This document shows positions 8,636 to 17,183 of a DNA stretch of 30,184 bases, piece after piece. The position numbers and the translations under genes are program-made. Source of the stretch: Leptospira sp. (GTDB lineage: Bacteria > Spirochaetota > Leptospiria > Leptospirales > Leptospiraceae); the NCBI GenBank assembly GCA_016742255.1, contig JACVCB010000035.1:1-30184 (forward strand), in the 5' to 3' direction. Numbering within the stretch: the stretch's first letter is position 1; each line of letters starts with the position of its first letter. The notes beneath the pieces are model-generated. The model was not told the origin of the DNA, ran no database searches, and was given only the letters and a program-made list of their open reading frames with translations.

Positions 8636-9196
8636 TTAGCAACAACCAACTTTTTCTAAACTGACTTCAGATGGTTTTTTATTGCAACATGAGTTTTTTG
8701 ACATTGGTTTTTCACTCACAAATTCTTCATTAAGAATAGAGATATTGGAATCTTTTTTGACCCCACAACTTTCGGATGCCTTACATTCTGTTTTTCCATC
8801 AACCAATTCCATAACAAGCTCAGTACCGACAATCTGTAAATTGGAAACAAAATATTGCCTCATTGCAGATTTGGAATTTCCAAATTCAATTCTCAGGATT
8901 GCATCATCTGGAATCGATATTTGTTTAGAAACTTTTGTAAAAATTGAATTTATCTTTTTAAGTTCCATTGAACTAGTTTCGATTTTTTCGTTTGGCTCCA
9001 ATACTTGTAATATGATTTCTTTCCAAGTATCATAGTTCCCTCCACAATCAACTGATTCGATCGTGGCTAGTTTAAATTCAGTGATATGGTAATTTGGATA
9101 GATTCTTTCTTGGTTTTGGTATAAAAAAGTAAGTTGTAGTTCAGGATACAAATCCAAATTCTTTTTGAAATTAAGCCATGTCATTGATTGGTTCAT
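8636..9196 (-). CDS. DUF6428 family protein with cysteine-rich tail, arsenic operon
   Basis: A 186-residue soluble protein. The stretch YHITEFKLATIESVDCGG followed by a Trp-rich strand resembles the DUF6428 family, which I recall from ars operons of Bacteroidetes; that assignment is from memory. The family's biochemical role is not known to me. The last 60 residues hold a CKASESCG motif, then NSCC, and the protein ends in VGCC: seven cysteines in a flexible tail, suited to binding trivalent arsenic. An inferred role is arsenite sequestration or hand-over to Acr3. The start has GAGGAA just upstream. The gene lies 10 bases after arsC and abuts acr3. Confidence 0.85.
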   Translation of the reverse strand: MNQSMTWLNFKKNLDLYPELQLTFLYQNQERIYPNYHITEFKLATIESVDCGGNYDTWKEIILQVLEPNEKIETSSMELKKINSIFTKVSKQISIPDDAILRIEFGNSKSAMRQYFVSNLQIVGTELVMELVDGKTECKASESCGVKKDSNISILNEEFVSEKPMSKNSCCNKKPSEVSLEKVGCC

Positions 9197-9206
9197 ATAT
9201 TCCTCG

Positions 9207-9623
9207 TTAGTTTAATTCTTCGTTTACAAAATTTTCGCAATACTTTCGAATTTCTTCTCTTGTTTGTGCGAAGGCTTCTTTGATTTCGGATTCAGTTCCT
9301 ATCTTTTTAGATGGATCACTGAAGTTGTGATGGAATCGTTTTGCATCACTGGGAAAATAAGGACAGTTTTCTTTGGCGTGATCACATACAGTGATCAAAT
9401 AATCAAAGGAAATGTCTTTGTATTCGTTGATATGGTTTGAGGTATGATTGGAAATATCAATTCCAACTTCCTTCATGGTAGAAATCGCTTTTGGATTCAC
9501 TCCATGAGTTTCGATACCTGCACTATACACATTGGCTTTCTCTTTTGCATAAAATCGCATCCAACCTTCAGCGATTTGGCTTCTACAACTATTACCTGTA
9601 CATAGGATTAAAATATTTTTCAT
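9207..9623 (-). CDS. arsC: arsenate reductase, low-molecular-weight phosphatase (thioredoxin-linked) type
   Basis: A 138-residue enzyme that reduces arsenate to arsenite. The N-terminal P-loop CTGNSCR (Cys8 to Arg14, CX5R) is that of LMW protein tyrosine phosphatases, and Cys80 and Cys87 (VCDHAKENC) match the redox pair with seven-residue spacing of the Staphylococcus-type enzyme. This predicts the Cys relay regenerated by thioredoxin. The frame can be extended upstream to a TTG at 9746, but that would overlap arsR by more than 100 bases. The ATG at 9623 starts one base after the arsR stop, with GGGAG in the end of arsR as ribosome-binding site, so it is the better choice. Confidence 0.96.
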   Translation of the reverse strand: MKNILILCTGNSCRSQIAEGWMRFYAKEKANVYSAGIETHGVNPKAISTMKEVGIDISNHTSNHINEYKDISFDYLITVCDHAKENCPYFPSDAKRFHHNFSDPSKKIGTESEIKEAFAQTREEIRKYCENFVNEELN

Positions 9624-9624
9624 T

Positions 9625-9966
9625 TTAACAACAGCTCCCATTTTCTCGTTGAAATTCTTTGATCGAATTGAGTGATAAAATAAGTGCGTCTGACATCTGA
9701 TTGAAGTTTTCCCAGTTGATACAATAACAGGAACTTGTTCCCTCAAATTCCCCTTTTATAAGTCCACCTTCCTTTAATTCTTTTAGGTGTTGTGAAACCG
9801 TCGATTGTGCCAGAGGCAGTACATCAACTAGCTCACCACAAACGCAAGTTTGGCGTTTTGCCAATACTTCTAAAATCGCAATCCTTGCTGGATGTGATAA
9901 GAGTTTGGCAAAGGAGGCAAAACTCTGGATGGGAGCCGGGAATTCTGTTTTTTTGTTCAGTGCCAT
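9625..9966 (-). CDS. arsR: ArsR-family arsenite-responsive repressor
   Basis: A 113-residue winged-helix repressor. Residues about 18-75 form the DNA-binding domain (LLSHPARIAILEVLAKRQ, then the recognition helix AQSTVSQHLKELKEGGLI). Cys41 and Cys43 in TCVCGEL are at the classic arsenite-sensing site of the alpha-3 helix. The protein also has a Cys80-x-Cys82 pair and ends in a vicinal Cys112-Cys113, giving extra thiols that may join in metalloid binding. It should repress its own operon and be released by As(III). A perfect inverted repeat lies 4 bases upstream of its ATG. Confidence 0.96.
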   Translation of the reverse strand: MALNKKTEFPAPIQSFASFAKLLSHPARIAILEVLAKRQTCVCGELVDVLPLAQSTVSQHLKELKEGGLIKGEFEGTSSCYCINWENFNQMSDALILSLNSIKEFQRENGSCC

Positions 9967-9970
9967 AGTA

Positions 9971-9988
9971 TATCGTAAATATACGATA
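9971..9988 (-). promoter_or_regulatory. probable ArsR operator
   Basis: TATCGTA (9971-9977) and TACGATA (9982-9988) form a perfect 7-bp inverted repeat with a 4-base centre. It sits 4 bases upstream of the arsR start codon, where an autorepressor would block transcription or the start of translation. The assignment rests on position and symmetry. Confidence 0.75.
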
Positions 9989-10013
9989 AATGAAGAATGA
10001 CCGAATCGGTCAA
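9985..10013 (-). promoter_or_regulatory. candidate promoter of the arsenic operon
   Basis: On the minus strand TTGACC (10013-10008) is a good -35 box. A spacing of 17 bases leads to TTTATC (9990-9985), a poor -10 that overlaps the operator. A second small palindrome, GACCGA-A-TCGGTC (9999-10011), overlaps the -35 and could be another contact site. Confidence 0.45.
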
Positions 10014-10104
10014 GGGAAAAAATGGTTTTTTCTTATGAATGGAATCCTTCGAAGGTAGAAGCCCCAAAATTCGATTAGGAACGGTGAAGTTCAGTTTGGA
10101 ACAA

Positions 10105-10137
10105 CATCCATTCTCAAATTTAACTCGAAAATGGATG
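10105..10137 (-). terminator. weak hairpin after the PsbP-like gene
   Basis: CATCCATT (10105-10112) and AATGGATG (10130-10137) form an 8-bp stem with a 17-base loop, starting 16 bases after the stop codon of the minus-strand gene ending at 10154. There is no T run, so it is only a possible transcript end. Confidence 0.3.
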
Positions 10138-10153
10138 ATTGTTAGTCATTAGA

Positions 10154-10960
10154 TTAGATTCCGGAACCGTCCGGGATGACCACGGGATCATCGGATGTTG
10201 GAGTGTCTGGTTTGACATCGGCTGGGGAGTAGTGTTGGTCACTTGGTTTTGGTCTCGAATCAAATTCTGTACCATTCGGTTTGTGGTTTCCTTCAACCGA
10301 AAATAACCAACCATCATCCTGTTTTTGAGAGATACCTTGTTCATGTGGAAAAGTTTCAATCGGACGGATTGTGATAGAAATATACTGTATGAGTCTTTCA
10401 TCTTTGACAGGGTCGAGATACGCCAAACTATCGTTACGCCATCGATTTTTAGCCCGAGGTTCTCTGCGAAAACTTTTCATCACCATATCCAAGTCTTTCG
10501 CATATTTAGAAAATAAAACGCGAGTGGTTTTGGCCTGGATTACATAATACATTCCACCTTTTCTGTGGAATAAAAAACGGTTTGAGATTGTTTGTTTATT
10601 TTCTGTATAATGCAAAACAACAAAAGTTGATTCATCAAACCCAGCAATTTCATTTTCCAAAACCTTTTCGCGTACAAGTTTTAGATCAGGGTATTTTGTT
10701 AAAAATGTATCAACAGTTTCTTCAATAAAGCGATCGATGTCATAATCTTTGGTTCGGCGAGCCACATCAATTTGCAAAATGGCTTCACGGTTGGATTTAG
10801 CGATTTGGATGCGAACCGTGTCCGTATATCGTAATACAGACTTTGCCCAACCTCTAGGGTATTCAAAGGCAAATCCGAGTGAGTCTTCAACCCAAGTGGC
10901 AGCTTCCAATCCCGTGATAGTAAGACATAATATAAATACTAGGCAAAGTCGCTTTTTCAT
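10154..10960 (-). CDS. exported PsbP/DcrB-like protein
   Basis: A 268-residue protein with a cleavable-type signal peptide (KKR, a hydrophobic core, then a likely cut after LEA). Residues about 20-165 look like the PsbP/DcrB-like fold: WVEDSLGFAFEYPRGW, a strand-rich middle, then GGMYYVIQAKT. The last 45 residues are rich in Pro, Asp and Ser and are probably disordered. The function is unknown; an envelope or periplasmic location is inferred. I chose the ATG at 10960 because it gives a normal signal peptide. An ATG at 10990 overlaps the stop of the upstream gene as TAATG and would add ten residues; a GGAG lies between the two, too far from either to decide. Confidence 0.75.
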   Translation of the reverse strand: MKKRLCLVFILCLTITGLEAATWVEDSLGFAFEYPRGWAKSVLRYTDTVRIQIAKSNREAILQIDVARRTKDYDIDRFIEETVDTFLTKYPDLKLVREKVLENEIAGFDESTFVVLHYTENKQTISNRFLFHRKGGMYYVIQAKTTRVLFSKYAKDLDMVMKSFRREPRAKNRWRNDSLAYLDPVKDERLIQYISITIRPIETFPHEQGISQKQDDGWLFSVEGNHKPNGTEFDSRPKPSDQHYSPADVKPDTPTSDDPVVIPDGSGI

Positions 10961-10989
10961 ACTGAATATATCGGCTAAGTCTCCTACCA

Positions 10990-11952
10990 TTATTGATAGT
11001 CTAGTAACCCTTTTCGTAAATCTGATTTTGGAAAAGTGCCAATCTTTTCCCAGGAACTTTCATCATAAATTGCCACAGATTCGAGAAGTGGTTGCAGGGG
11101 AGAACCATGGTAAGGTTTTTTTCGGATCCAACTCATCAAACGAAAAACAAGTTCCACAAGTTTGGACCAAACACCCGAAACAGGTATCGGTAATAATCGT
11201 TTTTTGGTGATTCCCAAATCCTGGAAAGTTTGGATCACACCTTGGATCGTCACAAATTCAGGATGGGAAAACACATACACTTTTTCAGGTTTTTTCCCAG
11301 CTAAACATTGTTTGGTCCAAAGATAAAGTGCCTCAGTTGCATCCTCAATGTGTAAAATCGATTTTTTACGAACGGGAGGGATTTTTGGATACACTCCTTT
11401 TTTCATCAAGGATTTGAGTTTGGAAACAAAACTTTTGGTTCCTTTGCCGTAAATACTTGCCAGTCTCAGTACTGAATAATTTTCACCACTTTGGAAAACA
11501 AAATCTTCGGCCAAAGCTTTTGTTTTTGCATAGATAGTGGTTCCATGTCTTTCACTCTGCAGATTCAAGTTGATCTCTTTGGATCCATAAACAGAAATAC
11601 TACTCACAAATCCAAAGTGAGGGATTTTATTTTGAACTGCATAAGAAACAAGGTGTTTTGTAGCATTCACATTAATCTGGTAATAAGTCTCTTCGTTTAC
11701 CTTTGCACCCGATACAACAGCTGCTAAGTGGAGAATAAGATGAATCGATTCTGAAAGATTAAAATCTTTTGGATCTTGGATCGTTGCTAAGTTTCTTTCA
11801 TAAAACTTAAAATTTTGATGATGGCGTATCGATTCAGGAAAATTGGCGTAGTTGGTTCCAATCGCTATGATTTTGTAATCAGGGATTAACTTTTGTATCA
11901 AAGCTTTGCCAAGGACTCCACTTCCACCTGTGATGAGAATTGTTTTTTTCAT
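10990..11952 (-). CDS. NAD-dependent epimerase/dehydratase (extended SDR)
   Basis: A 320-residue Rossmann-fold protein. The N-terminal ILITGGSGVLGKALI holds the GxxGxxG dinucleotide loop, LHLAAVVSG is the strand after it, and YAKTKALAE gives the catalytic Tyr and Lys (YxxxK) with an upstream SSIS serine region. This is the extended short-chain dehydrogenase architecture of sugar-nucleotide epimerases and related enzymes. The C-terminal substrate half does not point to one substrate. The ATG at 11952 overlaps the upstream stop as ATGA; a TTG farther upstream was rejected. It sits in an overlapping minus-strand set with the DUF445 gene before it and the PsbP-like gene after it, so the three are probably one transcript. 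Confidence 0.9.
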   Translation of the reverse strand: MKKTILITGGSGVLGKALIQKLIPDYKIIAIGTNYANFPESIRHHQNFKFYERNLATIQDPKDFNLSESIHLILHLAAVVSGAKVNEETYYQINVNATKHLVSYAVQNKIPHFGFVSSISVYGSKEINLNLQSERHGTTIYAKTKALAEDFVFQSGENYSVLRLASIYGKGTKSFVSKLKSLMKKGVYPKIPPVRKKSILHIEDATEALYLWTKQCLAGKKPEKVYVFSHPEFVTIQGVIQTFQDLGITKKRLLPIPVSGVWSKLVELVFRLMSWIRKKPYHGSPLQPLLESVAIYDESSWEKIGTFPKSDLRKGLLDYQ

Positions 11953-13169
11953 ATAATGAATACCATTTGAAACCAACCAACAAGAGCACCGAGAGCAGCA
12001 CCCACAAGTATCAGTAACATTTCGTCTTCTTGGAATGCCGAACGTAAGATGGACTCAAATTCCTTTGGGGGAAGAGCTGACATTCGATCTCCCATCATTG
12101 TTTCAATCTGTAAAGATTCCCCTAAGTACGATTCTAAATGGAAAGCATTTTCAATTGCATTATCAGCCATCGCCACAGCAATCCTTTCTTTTGCAGAATC
12201 AAATTCATTGATTTTACCAGTCGCATACAAAGCAGGTTTAGCAAGAAACGTAACGGTATCTACATGACTACTCACTTCTTTGCGAATGATTTCGATGATT
12301 TCCTTGGAAGCTTTTCCAAAAATAAGTTCTGATAGTATATTTTTAGGTGTTAGGATTTTTTCACTTACAAGTTTTGCATACAACCTAGATACTTCATTTT
12401 GTCGTTTTAAAAACAATCCCTGGTAAGTCCAAAGCCCTAAAAATTTTTTTGGTAACAGTGGCCTAAAAATCATTTCAAGTGCTAAGTAATTTGTTAGGTA
12501 ACCAACTATCACTCCTTGGATGGGAAGAGTCCATGCCATAGGAAAAAAAATCATAAATACCATTTGGACAAGGCCAAGTAAAAAACCAAAATAAAATCCA
12601 GATCGTTCAATGAATCGAAACTCTGGAGCACCTACTTCTTGGAAAAGTTCTACCACCAAACCTACGTTATTACCAGAAAGTTTTTTTAATACCAAAGCTT
12701 TTACATCAAACAAGGAATCAATGTCTGCTTGCAGTTTTTTAATCACCTTACGAATGGTAATCCCACTTTCCCTTCGTACTTTATGATAAATTTCTTCTTT
12801 GACAATGTCAGGAATGATTTCCCAAAGTTTTGGATCTAAACTATCCGAAAATTCTTTTATCGTATAACGAATGCTTGAGTCTAGCGCTGGTAAAAAAACA
12901 ACCTCTGCTTTTTTCGGATCTACTTTAAGGAAAACCTCTTTGATGTTGAGAAGGCGTTCTGTGATCACATCCACAGACTTACTGGCCATTTTGTGTGCTT
13001 TTCTGGGTATAATCCCTTGCCACCCTAAATAGGGAGGGATTCCAATGAATTGGATTGGGTAAAATGTCATTTTGAGTGCCAACCAATTGGTCACCCAACC
13101 CACAAACCCATATGTGAATGGGATCATGAGTAATTTCCAACCGCCTACCGAAAGCCAAAAATCCCACAT
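11949..13169 (-). CDS. DUF445 family membrane protein
   Basis: A 406-residue protein of the DUF445 type. The first 40 residues (PFTYGFVGWVTNWLALKMTFYP) form the conserved N-terminal membrane segment. A near copy recurs in the middle as GVIVGYLTNYLALEMIFRPL, and a last hydrophobic segment (LLILVGAALGALVGWFQMVFI) ends the chain. The internal duplication of the G-x-x-TN-x-LAL-x-M motif is typical of the family. Long helical regions lie between. The function is unknown in general. The ATG at 13169 has a poor ribosome-binding site. Its stop overlaps the start of the epimerase-like gene as ATGA. Confidence 0.88.
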   Translation of the reverse strand: MWDFWLSVGGWKLLMIPFTYGFVGWVTNWLALKMTFYPIQFIGIPPYLGWQGIIPRKAHKMASKSVDVITERLLNIKEVFLKVDPKKAEVVFLPALDSSIRYTIKEFSDSLDPKLWEIIPDIVKEEIYHKVRRESGITIRKVIKKLQADIDSLFDVKALVLKKLSGNNVGLVVELFQEVGAPEFRFIERSGFYFGFLLGLVQMVFMIFFPMAWTLPIQGVIVGYLTNYLALEMIFRPLLPKKFLGLWTYQGLFLKRQNEVSRLYAKLVSEKILTPKNILSELIFGKASKEIIEIIRKEVSSHVDTVTFLAKPALYATGKINEFDSAKERIAVAMADNAIENAFHLESYLGESLQIETMMGDRMSALPPKEFESILRSAFQEDEMLLILVGAALGALVGWFQMVFII

Positions 13170-13290
13170 ATTTCGCTAGGAGTAGGCTTTGTGGCGGAAA
13201 GGAATGGGCAATCGAAATTCATTTTCCTGTCTATTTTTGGCACAAACGCTATGAAAAAGGAAATTTTTATCCGATACCCCTAAAAAAGGT

Positions 13291-13319
13291 TTGCTTTCTG
13301 TACGAAAACAGACTACAAA
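13291..13319 (+). promoter_or_regulatory. candidate promoter of the large lipoprotein gene
   Basis: TTGCTT (13291-13296), a 17-base spacer and TACAAA (13314-13319) fit a sigma-70-type promoter and would give a 5' leader of about 85 bases. It lies in the 243-base gap between divergent genes (13170-13412), which holds nothing else I can identify. Confidence 0.4.
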
Positions 13320-13412
13320 TGGTACACTTTGGGAGCTCTTAGGAATTTCCCGAAGTCATTTGAAAGGAAGTGGCAAAACGCCACAAAGCGAATTTGATTA
13401 GAGGGTAAGTCT

Positions 13413-16400
13413 ATGCGCGTTCGAGGGTTGTTCACCATTCTCGTACTCATTTCTGTTGTATCCGTGGGTTGTTCTCGTAAGAAAAAATCCATGCCATTCT
13501 GGTTGTTGTTAGGAACAGGCGGTGCTGTTTCTGATAACAGTGGACAAACTGATCTCCCTCCCGATTCCAACGGTGTTCCCCTCCCTCCTTCTGGTGGTTC
13601 CATCATAGTCACAGATCCGGATGAAGTTCCAAGCAATGGTTCTGAACAAGAAGTTCCAAACCATGGACCAGCACGTGTCATTGGTTCGATTGTTCCAGTG
13701 GTTGCAGGAGTCCCAGCCAATGTGATTTGTGGAAATCCAGGAGCACCAGCACTTCCGAATTGTGTTGATCTCACTTTAATTTCTGTCCGCATCGAAGTAG
13801 CGAATGGAGAAGTGAGTACACTGGTAGCTGCAAAATTTGCAGAAGCAAATGGAAGTTTCCAATTTGACTTAGCAGACCTTCCTAATAACAATTATCGCGT
13901 TCTCATTAACACTGGTTATGGATTAAATTATACCTACCAAGACTTTTCGTATGTGTATAACCCAACACAAACTCCGTTCACCTTAGTGAATGTAGGTAAT
14001 TTACTTGCAGAAAGAATGTATTATGCCCAAGGACCAGCGCAGTTTACAGGTGTTGTCACAAGCCCTGGATTTTCTGGTGGTGGGGTAACGGTTCCATCTG
14101 GGCCTGTGGCAGGGATTGTGGTGAACATCCTTGACTCCAATGGAAACACAGTTGGGACGGGGATTACAAATGCCAATGGGCAATATGTGATTTCGATAAG
14201 TCCCCTCCCTAACGGAAATTATACGATCGTTTATGTTGGAGATTCTGTTGTAGTTTCTGGCCAACCGTATGCGACGACACAAGAAAGTGTACATTTTACG
14301 TTTCCTGGTACCAATCCAAATACGGTGGCTGTCATTGATTTAGGAGTTACCAATTTACCTTGGATGGCGGCAACAGAAAGTGATCTTTTACTTTCTGGAC
14401 TGATTCGTAACGGAGCATTGTCGAATGACCAAACTTCCGTATTTACTATCAAACTTAAAAATGAGCAAGGTGCTATTTTGCAAACAGTTCAAATCACAGG
14501 AAATGGAAATTTCTCCATCGAAGGATTTGAACTAACAAATGGAGTCTATTATTTAGAAGTTTCTAACCCTTCTTTTTACACAGTCACCCAATCCTTTCTC
14601 TTTACAGCAGCTCCTAATGGTGGTTCAAAATCTGTAACGTTAAACGATCCAATTCTCATTGTTGCAAAACCTTCCTTAGTGGTTGGGTATGTAAAAGATG
14701 CAAATAATGACCATGTTGCTGGCGCTGTGATCAACGTTCGACCATCAGCCAACCAAGCACCATCTAACATTGTCTATTTGAAAGATGATGCAATTTTAGG
14801 AAATGCAATCAAACTTTGGATTCTTGAATCCTTAGGTGCTGTTGCAGGAACAAATTGTGCCATCAATCCAACGGGTTCTGTTTGTTCTTGTGCCATTAAT
14901 CCAACGGCTACTTGTTTGGCAAATGTGCAAGGGAATGGTCCATGGGCTTACCAAACATATGCGAACAAAGTTTATGAAGTAAATCCAACATCCAAAGAAG
15001 TATCTTTTCTAGGAGCTAGTGGACTTTGGGCGTATTACATTTCTGCACCAGGATTTGAAAACTATTGTGGCAATCATCCGACTCCTTGTTCATCCAATCC
15101 ATTACAAGTGAGTCTAAATGGCGCAACGTACAATGCGGGAACCATTTCGATGACCTCAATCGCTACACGTTCACAAATTGCCGGTTCTATTTCAGTCAGG
15201 GATGCTGCTCCTAACGCAAACTCACTCCATACAACTCAATCTGGATTGTATGTTGTGATGTTAGGAAATACGAATGATGCAGGCGCGTCACTTGTTCACA
15301 TCACGACAACAAATTCTGGCCAATTTAGTTTTGGTGGTGGTTCTTATGTTGTGACATTACCGCAAGTATTACCAGCTCCTTTCACAAATGATGATGCAGG
15401 AAAAGTAACCTATGCACTTTACCAATTGGGAACTGGATCCGCAACGACACTCGCAACGACTCCGAGTGTTGCCCGTGCAAATGATAATACAGCTTCAGTT
15501 GACATCATTGACGGAACCGAATACAATTTTAGACAAAGTTCTTACCAAATCATTGTTGTGGACCGAGTGGCTCCATCGTATCAGTCTAGTTACTTATCTT
15601 CCAATAGCCTTCGTTTGGACACTTCAACGGTTGCAACCAATTTATATGCTTCCAATCCTGTTGTTTATCAATTGAATGGAGTTGTGCTTCATAGCCCACG
15701 TGCAACTGTCACTGGTGTAGTAACAGATGCGATTTCAACTTCCGTTGTCAGTGGGGCAACGATCACATTGGGTCGGTTAGTTGGTGGAAATTTCACTCCA
15801 GATGTGAAAAGAGACTGCTCTGGTGGGTTTGACTCTCCGAATTGTTCCGTCTCTTCTACAAGAACTGCTGGTAATGACCAAACTGTTGGATCTGTTTCTT
15901 CCCAAGCAAACGGTAGTTATAGTTTTCCATTCCTTTCCCCAGGTTCTTACCATTTACGAGTCGAAAAAAATGGAATCACTACATACTTCCCTGTCGAAGT
16001 GGGTACTGGTGGTGGAACCGTAGTTGTGAACACTCCAGTGATCACAAATGACGGTCGTGGAAATCTTTCTGGATCAGTGCGAACTCCTGGTGGATTTGCT
16101 TTCCTTGGAACTTATTCCTTGGAAATTGTAGATCCAAATGGAGGAACCTTACGTCCATCAGCGGGTGTCCAACCAGCATCCATAGCAACTGGCTCTACAA
16201 TTTTCTCAAATTCAAGCCAATACACAATTTTTAATATCAATGCTGGTCGTTGGAAGGTTCGATTCGTATCAGCCGGTTACCAAACCGTAGAAGGGATTGT
16301 TGACATCCAAGCCGATGTAACAACTAACTTTGATATCATAACCTTTGTTCCTGGAAGCCAAACGAGTGGGACGGTTTCTGGTCGAGCTTTATCTGCCCTC

Positions 16401-17141
16401 TACAATACGGGAGTTTGTAACCTAACAGCACGTATCCGTCCAGGTGTGAATGTGAAGTCTGGTCCTTATGCGATTGATGCCAATGGAGTGACAATCCCAG
16501 CTGTGAAAACCTCAACGGATGGGTCCTATGCCATTCCATCAGTTCCTCCAGGAAACTATACTCTCGAAGTATCAGGTGCCGGGAAACGTGGTGATTGTAC
16601 TTCGGTCCAAGAAAATTATTCCACAACTTACAGAACTGTTGTTTCCGCTGGATCGGAAACTCCTGCTAACCAAAACATCTTAGTCACACCAATCCTTGGT
16701 GAAAACGAGATGCGAGTTGTCCTATCATGGGGTGCAAAACCTAGAGATTTGGATTCACACATGCAATATGGAAACCAAGCAAACGACCGCATCGTATGGA
16801 ACAATAAAACTCCGTTAGGTGTTGGGAATGGAAGTTTGGACTATGATATCACAACTGGATATGGTCCAGAAACCATTACAGTGCAAGGTTCAATCTGGAA
16901 CCAACCAAATCGATATTACAGTGTTTATAACTGGTCAGGTGAGGCAAGTATGGGAATCTCTGGCGCAACGGTTAGAATCTTCAAAGGAAGTGTTGGTGAA
17001 GTGAGAAATTATTCCATCGCACCAAACTATTCCAATCGTTGGTGGAAACTCTTCTGTATAGCACAAGACAAATCCGTCACAGATGTAGGTGTTGGAAGTT
17101 GTAAAGCAACCAATTTCATTGAACGATCGATGTATCAATAG
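13413..17141 (+). CDS. giant lipoprotein with repeated carboxypeptidase-regulatory-like modules and a YfaP-like end
   Basis: A 1242-residue protein beginning with a short lipoprotein signal peptide (lipobox VSVGC, Cys20) and then a Lys-rich and Pro/Ser-rich linker. About seven beta-sandwich modules of the carboxypeptidase-regulatory/CnaB type follow, at roughly residues 88-205, 210-300, 325-400, 425-580, 762-865, 880-970 and 985-1055. They are recognised by G-x-V openings, NGSY/NGQY/DGSY turns and PPGNYTL-type ends. From about residue 1098 the pattern changes to LSWGAKPRDLDSHMQYG and GYGPETITV, as in YfaP/DUF2135-like C-terminal domains. It should sit on a membrane surface as a long rod; binding partners are unknown. 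AGAGGGTAAG precedes the ATG. A strong hairpin terminator follows. Confidence 0.9.
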   Translation: MRVRGLFTILVLISVVSVGCSRKKKSMPFWLLLGTGGAVSDNSGQTDLPPDSNGVPLPPSGGSIIVTDPDEVPSNGSEQEVPNHGPARVIGSIVPVVAGVPANVICGNPGAPALPNCVDLTLISVRIEVANGEVSTLVAAKFAEANGSFQFDLADLPNNNYRVLINTGYGLNYTYQDFSYVYNPTQTPFTLVNVGNLLAERMYYAQGPAQFTGVVTSPGFSGGGVTVPSGPVAGIVVNILDSNGNTVGTGITNANGQYVISISPLPNGNYTIVYVGDSVVVSGQPYATTQESVHFTFPGTNPNTVAVIDLGVTNLPWMAATESDLLLSGLIRNGALSNDQTSVFTIKLKNEQGAILQTVQITGNGNFSIEGFELTNGVYYLEVSNPSFYTVTQSFLFTAAPNGGSKSVTLNDPILIVAKPSLVVGYVKDANNDHVAGAVINVRPSANQAPSNIVYLKDDAILGNAIKLWILESLGAVAGTNCAINPTGSVCSCAINPTATCLANVQGNGPWAYQTYANKVYEVNPTSKEVSFLGASGLWAYYISAPGFENYCGNHPTPCSSNPLQVSLNGATYNAGTISMTSIATRSQIAGSISVRDAAPNANSLHTTQSGLYVVMLGNTNDAGASLVHITTTNSGQFSFGGGSYVVTLPQVLPAPFTNDDAGKVTYALYQLGTGSATTLATTPSVARANDNTASVDIIDGTEYNFRQSSYQIIVVDRVAPSYQSSYLSSNSLRLDTSTVATNLYASNPVVYQLNGVVLHSPRATVTGVVTDAISTSVVSGATITLGRLVGGNFTPDVKRDCSGGFDSPNCSVSSTRTAGNDQTVGSVSSQANGSYSFPFLSPGSYHLRVEKNGITTYFPVEVGTGGGTVVVNTPVITNDGRGNLSGSVRTPGGFAFLGTYSLEIVDPNGGTLRPSAGVQPASIATGSTIFSNSSQYTIFNINAGRWKVRFVSAGYQTVEGIVDIQADVTTNFDIITFVPGSQTSGTVSGRALSALYNTGVCNLTARIRPGVNVKSGPYAIDANGVTIPAVKTSTDGSYAIPSVPPGNYTLEVSGAGKRGDCTSVQENYSTTYRTVVSAGSETPANQNILVTPILGENEMRVVLSWGAKPRDLDSHMQYGNQANDRIVWNNKTPLGVGNGSLDYDITTGYGPETITVQGSIWNQPNRYYSVYNWSGEASMGISGATVRIFKGSVGEVRNYSIAPNYSNRWWKLFCIAQDKSVTDVGVGSCKATNFIERSMYQ

Positions 17142-17183
17142 AGAGCAATTGATCGTCAGATCTTTAGTTAATAGAGTGTAACG

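Noticed and set aside
9624..9746. Longer arsC starting at TTG 9746
   Set aside because: It would overlap arsR by 120 bases, and the added residues have no family match; the ATG at 9623 has a proper ribosome-binding site.
13313..13891. Minus-strand open frame of 192 codons
   Set aside because: It is the shadow of the large lipoprotein gene; its low-complexity Thr/Ser/Pro content follows from that gene's codons.
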